The position numbers and the translations under genes were made by a program. DNA of 7,533 nucleotides from Chloroflexota bacterium. Its GTDB lineage: Bacteria > Chloroflexota > UBA6077. Every line of letters begins with the position of its first letter. Position 1 is the first letter of the stretch. The notes beneath the pieces are model-generated. The model was given only the letters and a program-made list of their open reading frames with translations, searched no databases and had not been told where the DNA came from. The stretch is taken from positions 1 through 7,533 of the forward strand of contig JAJYKO010000242.1 of the NCBI GenBank assembly GCA_021788565.1, in the 5' to 3' direction. This document shows, piece after piece, positions 5,890-7,533 of the stretch.

Positions 5890-6675
5890 ATGAGGGTCAT
5901 CAGAGAACCTGAGATCTACCTGGTAGGCCGGCAAGCGGTGAATGAATCGGCCGTAGATAGATTCCTTCGGGATCACGAGACCGCGTGGGCCACCGAGACC
6001 GAACACGGCGCTGAGGCCCTGGCTGAGCTAGCCGGCCGGGTGTGTTACATGTCCTTCGGTAGTAAGCAAGGTCGAAAGTCCAACTCGGAGTACATGAACA
6101 ATATCATCGACTCCGGACACGGAAGCGTGTTGGAACACGCCGTATGGAATTTCATCATCACCGGCGTCTCCAGGTCCTTCACCCATGAATTGATCCGCCA
6201 TCGGGCTGGGTGGGGTTACTCACAGCTATCTCAGCGATACGTGGACGAGTCGACGGCTGATTTCGTGGAACCGGACGTCATCGCCGACGACCCCGAGGCC
6301 CACAGCGTGTGGCAGGAGTCGATTGAGGCCAGCCACAGGGCGTACTCGGCGCTCGTGGATCGACTGTCTCGGGTGATTGAGGAACGCTATCCGGAACAGA
6401 GCCGGACGTCGAAACGAAAGATGGCTCGCCAGGCTGCCAGAAGCGTGCTGCCGAATGCCACGGAGACGAAGATTTTCGTGACCGCGAATGCTCGAGCCTT
6501 GCGTCACTTCGTGGAGCTCAGGGGTAGTTCTGCGGCCGAGCCAGAGATCCGCAAGGTGGCCGTCAAGATTCTGGAGATCATGCAGGAAGAAGCTCCGAAC
6601 GTCTTTGGGGATATTTCGATCGTGATCCTGCCAGATGGCTCCCGTGGGGTCGAAGCTTCTCACCACAAGGTGTAG
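5890..6675 (+). CDS. thyX: FAD-dependent thymidylate synthase ThyX
   Basis: The 261-residue protein makes dTMP from dUMP with methylenetetrahydrofolate, FAD and NADPH, replacing ThyA; it works as a cytosolic tetramer. Evidence is HGSVLEHAVWNFIITGVSR (77-95), the signature RHRAGWGYSQLSQRY (103-117), and the C-terminal block RSVLPNATETKIFVTANARALRHFVELR (184-211) with the dUMP-binding region. Length is usual for bacterial ThyX. The RHR motif is normally followed by seven residues and then Ser; here Ser114 comes after eight (106-113), so this is a variant spacing. The ATG at 5890 is directly preceded by GGGGGAAGGA; the SD-to-start distance is short, but the next candidate starts would cut conserved N-terminal sequence less plausibly. 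The gene stands alone; a G-rich repeat and a MITE-like element follow it. Confidence 0.95.
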   Translation: MRVIREPEIYLVGRQAVNESAVDRFLRDHETAWATETEHGAEALAELAGRVCYMSFGSKQGRKSNSEYMNNIIDSGHGSVLEHAVWNFIITGVSRSFTHELIRHRAGWGYSQLSQRYVDESTADFVEPDVIADDPEAHSVWQESIEASHRAYSALVDRLSRVIEERYPEQSRTSKRKMARQAARSVLPNATETKIFVTANARALRHFVELRGSSAAEPEIRKVAVKILEIMQEEAPNVFGDISIVILPDGSRGVEASHHKV

Positions 6676-6680
6676 TTACT

Positions 6681-6710
6681 CGGTGATGGGTTTTGGGTGT
6701 TGGGTGATGG
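6681..6710 (+). repeat. G-rich heptamer tandem repeat after thyX
   Basis: Four consecutive 7-base units, CGGTGAT, GGGTTTT, GGGTGTT and GGGTGAT, are followed by GG. The consensus is GGGTGNT. The first and last units each provide a GGTGATGG that can pair with CCATCACC at 6722-6729, giving two mutually exclusive hairpins (6682-6690 with 6721-6729, or 6702-6710 with 6722-6730). The plus strand is also one G short of four three-G runs. Confidence 0.6.
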
Positions 6711-6733
6711 TCCCCTGATACCCATCACCCGCC

Positions 6734-6921
6734 GGGCATGGTTCAGGAGGGAGGGCAGATGGGGTTACAGTCGGGGAGGGCGCGTGAGGCTGCGCTCGCT
6801 CGCCTCACGTCCCGGCGAGCCGCCACGTCGGTAGGAAACTGGCGGCTCAGCAGGAGCTTCGCCCTCCCATCGTCCTCCCGAGCCCTCAGCGGCACTGCGA
6901 CCCCAACGCTGAACCATGCCC
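6734..6921. mobile_element. MITE-like non-autonomous element, 188 bp, with 13-bp TIRs and 5-bp TSD
   Basis: The left end GGGCATGGTTCAG (6734-6746) and the right end CTGAACCATGCCC (6909-6921) are perfect 13-bp inverted repeats. Directly outside both ends stands the same pentamer CCGCC (6729-6733 and 6922-6926), as expected for a target-site duplication. The interior has no credible protein but is full of nested inverted repeats (6774-6868). This is the structure of a miniature inverted-repeat transposable element mobilised in trans. No transposase is present in the window. The element lies in the 320-bp gap between thyX and the MoaD-like gene. The perfect ends and flanking repeat suggest a recent insertion. 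The interior also recalls palindromic repeats ending in TTCGCCCTCCC that I associate with some environmental bacteria; that link is from memory. Confidence 0.75.
6774..6868. repeat. Nested inverted repeats (cloverleaf fold) inside the MITE-like element
   Basis: An outer 9-bp stem, GGGAGGGCG (6774-6782) with CGCCCTCCC (6860-6868), encloses two hairpins side by side: CGTGAGGC with GCCTCACG (6783-6790 and 6802-6809, 11-nt loop) and GAGCCGCCA with TGGCGGCTC (6817-6825 and 6840-6848, 14-nt loop). All stems are perfect. The flanks can add GATGGG/CCCATC (6758-6763, 6866-6871) and GGGAGG/CCTCCC (6749-6754, 6874-6879) as an alternative outer stem. Confidence 0.7.
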
Positions 6922-6944
6922 CCGCCACCGAATCTGGTCCGCAT

Positions 6945-6963
6945 CTTGCCAGCAAGTTTTTTT
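6945..6963 (+). terminator. Short stem followed by seven T
   Basis: CTTG-CCAG-CAAG (6945-6956) is followed by TTTTTTT (6957-6963). The stem of four pairs is too short to be a convincing intrinsic terminator on its own, but the U-tract is the best in the window. It sits 33 bases before the MoaD-like start codon. Confidence 0.3.
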
Positions 6964-6983
6964 CGTCTCGCGACGTATCGAAC

Positions 6984-6989
6984 AGGAGG
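6984..6989 (+). promoter_or_regulatory. Consensus ribosome-binding site fixing a TTG start
   Basis: AGGAGG, six bases before TTG at 6996, is the best Shine-Dalgarno sequence in the window and decides the start of the MoaD-like gene against the longer open frame that begins at 6738. Confidence 0.8.
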
Positions 6990-6995
6990 TGCGAG

Positions 6996-7223
6996 TTGCG
7001 GATCCAGGTAACCCTGCGAGGCCTGCTGAATGCGGATGGTAGAGCGCAGTCGCGGATGACGGTGGTGTTGCCCCACGGGGCAACTGTTGAGGATCTGATT
7101 GGGCACCTAGATATTTCTTCGTCGAGAGTTCAGATAGTACTGGTCAATGGCAGCCCCGCGGTGCGGACGAAGGTGCTGAACAATGGGGACCAGGTGATTC
7201 TGGCCGCGCCCGCCTACGCCTGA
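6996..7223 (+). CDS. MoaD/ThiS-like ubiquitin-fold protein without C-terminal GlyGly
   Basis: With the TTG start the protein has 75 residues, a normal size for the MoaD/ThiS beta-grasp family. It shows the family pattern in order: first strand RIQVTLRGL (2-10), LPHGATVEDLIGHL (25-38), VQIVLVNG (45-52) and LNNGDQVILAAP (61-72), the last matching the usual LxDGDEVxxxPP. True sulfur carriers end in GlyGly, which is adenylated and thiocarboxylated; this protein ends APAYA, so it cannot serve as a carrier in that form. It could be a regulatory or structural beta-grasp protein, or be cleaved or act with an unknown partner. No MoaE, MoeB or ThiF homologue is in view. The open frame continues upstream through the MITE to 6738, but that part is low-complexity and mobile-element-derived. 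Confidence 0.8.
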   Translation: MRIQVTLRGLLNADGRAQSRMTVVLPHGATVEDLIGHLDISSSRVQIVLVNGSPAVRTKVLNNGDQVILAAPAYA

Positions 7224-7281
7224 GACAGCTGTTCAGGCTGGTAACATCTCCGTTGCTTCCACGTTTGAGATGCAGGAGATT

Positions 7282-7297
7282 CAGGGCTTCGGGCCTG
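7282..7297 (+). terminator. Weak UUCG-loop hairpin between the last two genes
   Basis: CAGGGC-TTCG-GGCCTG pairs at five of six positions with a stable TTCG loop and is followed by GCTTTCC. It may attenuate transcription from the MoaD-like gene, but the T-tract is poor. Confidence 0.25.
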
Positions 7298-7352
7298 GCT
7301 TTCCAATCGTGGAGCACCGGCGGTCGGGCCAATAGCCCACTCGGAGGAGCGC

Positions 7353-7533
7353 ATGCTGGTTCCTCGTCGGATGTTCCTCGCGTCGAGCGTCACAGTTCTG
7401 ACCTCCGTTTTCTGGGTCGTCGTTATCTCCGTGCTCATCCCACCCCCTGTTTACGCCCAGAGCACAACGTCCTCTGCGCCAGCCTTCAACTCCAGGATAG
7501 TGAGCATGGCAGTCACTCCGGAGAATCCTCCGT
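7353..7533 (+). CDS. Secreted or surface protein, N-terminus only
   Basis: The frame opens at ATG 7353, five bases after GGAGG (7343-7347), and runs off the window after 60 complete codons. Residues 1-36 look like a Sec signal peptide: a basic start (MLVPRRMF), a hydrophobic core (about 12-28, TVLTSVFWVVVISVL) and a PPPVYA end, with likely cleavage after Ala35 before Gln-Ser. There is no lipobox Cys, so it is not an obvious Lgt substrate. The visible mature part is a Ser/Thr/Ala-rich linker followed by RIVSMAVTPENPP, which resembles the opening strand of CARDB or Ig-like beta-sandwich repeats (V-x-V-x-P-x-N-P-P); this is a hint only. An internal ATG at codon 7 is a less likely start. It begins 129 bp after the MoaD-like gene. 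Confidence 0.75.
   Translation, partial: MLVPRRMFLASSVTVLTSVFWVVVISVLIPPPVYAQSTTSSAPAFNSRIVSMAVTPENPP

Noticed and set aside
6734..6921. The element as a plain Rho-independent terminator of thyX
   Set aside because: The matching ends and flanking duplication, and the lack of any T-tract after the stems, fit a mobile element better.

Overview
The window holds nine protein genes or gene fragments on both strands of a GC-rich bacterial chromosome. No RNA genes, CRISPR array or phage genes were seen. The gene set (ThyX with an RHRAGWGYSQLSQRY-type motif, an Lgt with a GRIGNIINGD motif, a WLGHSCFRLRG-type metallo-hydrolase, frequent TTG and GTG starts) fits Chloroflexota best. That is a judgement from family resemblance, not a search result.

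Layout. 1-570 (-): the first 190 residues of an NAD(P)-binding atypical SDR/epimerase, cut by the window edge. 737-1429 (-): a CPBP-family intramembrane protease. 1479-1889 (+): a NifX/NifB-type dinitrogenase-cofactor-fold protein, divergent from the protease with only 49 bp between the start codons, ending at a strong hairpin terminator. 1923-2102: an intergenic region with a perfect TATAAT box and a stray copy of a mobile-element end. 2103-2969 (+): lgt, lipoprotein diacylglyceryl transferase. 2990-4087 (-): an AI-2E family permease, convergent with lgt. 4378-4818 (-): a small protein with a C-terminal zinc ribbon, in a probable operon with 4851-5501 (-), an MBL-fold hydrolase. 5890-6675 (+): thyX. 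6996-7223 (+): a short MoaD/ThiS-like ubiquitin-fold protein. 7353 to the end (+): the signal peptide and N-terminus of a secreted protein.

The most notable find is between thyX and the MoaD-like gene. A 188-bp element (6734-6921) has perfect 13-bp terminal inverted repeats, is flanked on both sides by the 5-bp direct repeat CCGCC, and contains nested inverted repeats that can fold into a cloverleaf. It has every mark of a non-autonomous MITE or palindromic mobile repeat. The same end sequence (14 bp exact) recurs 4.9 kb away, upstream of lgt. A G-rich heptamer tandem repeat lies directly beside the insertion.

Functionally the genes are mostly housekeeping (thymidylate synthesis, lipoprotein maturation) and membrane functions with no single shared pathway. 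Several carry substitutions at positions usually considered important: Lgt (His and Arg), the MBL hydrolase (one metal-ligand His), the MoaD-like protein (no C-terminal GlyGly) and the SDR (no Tyr at the usual position). These are recorded as separate findings.
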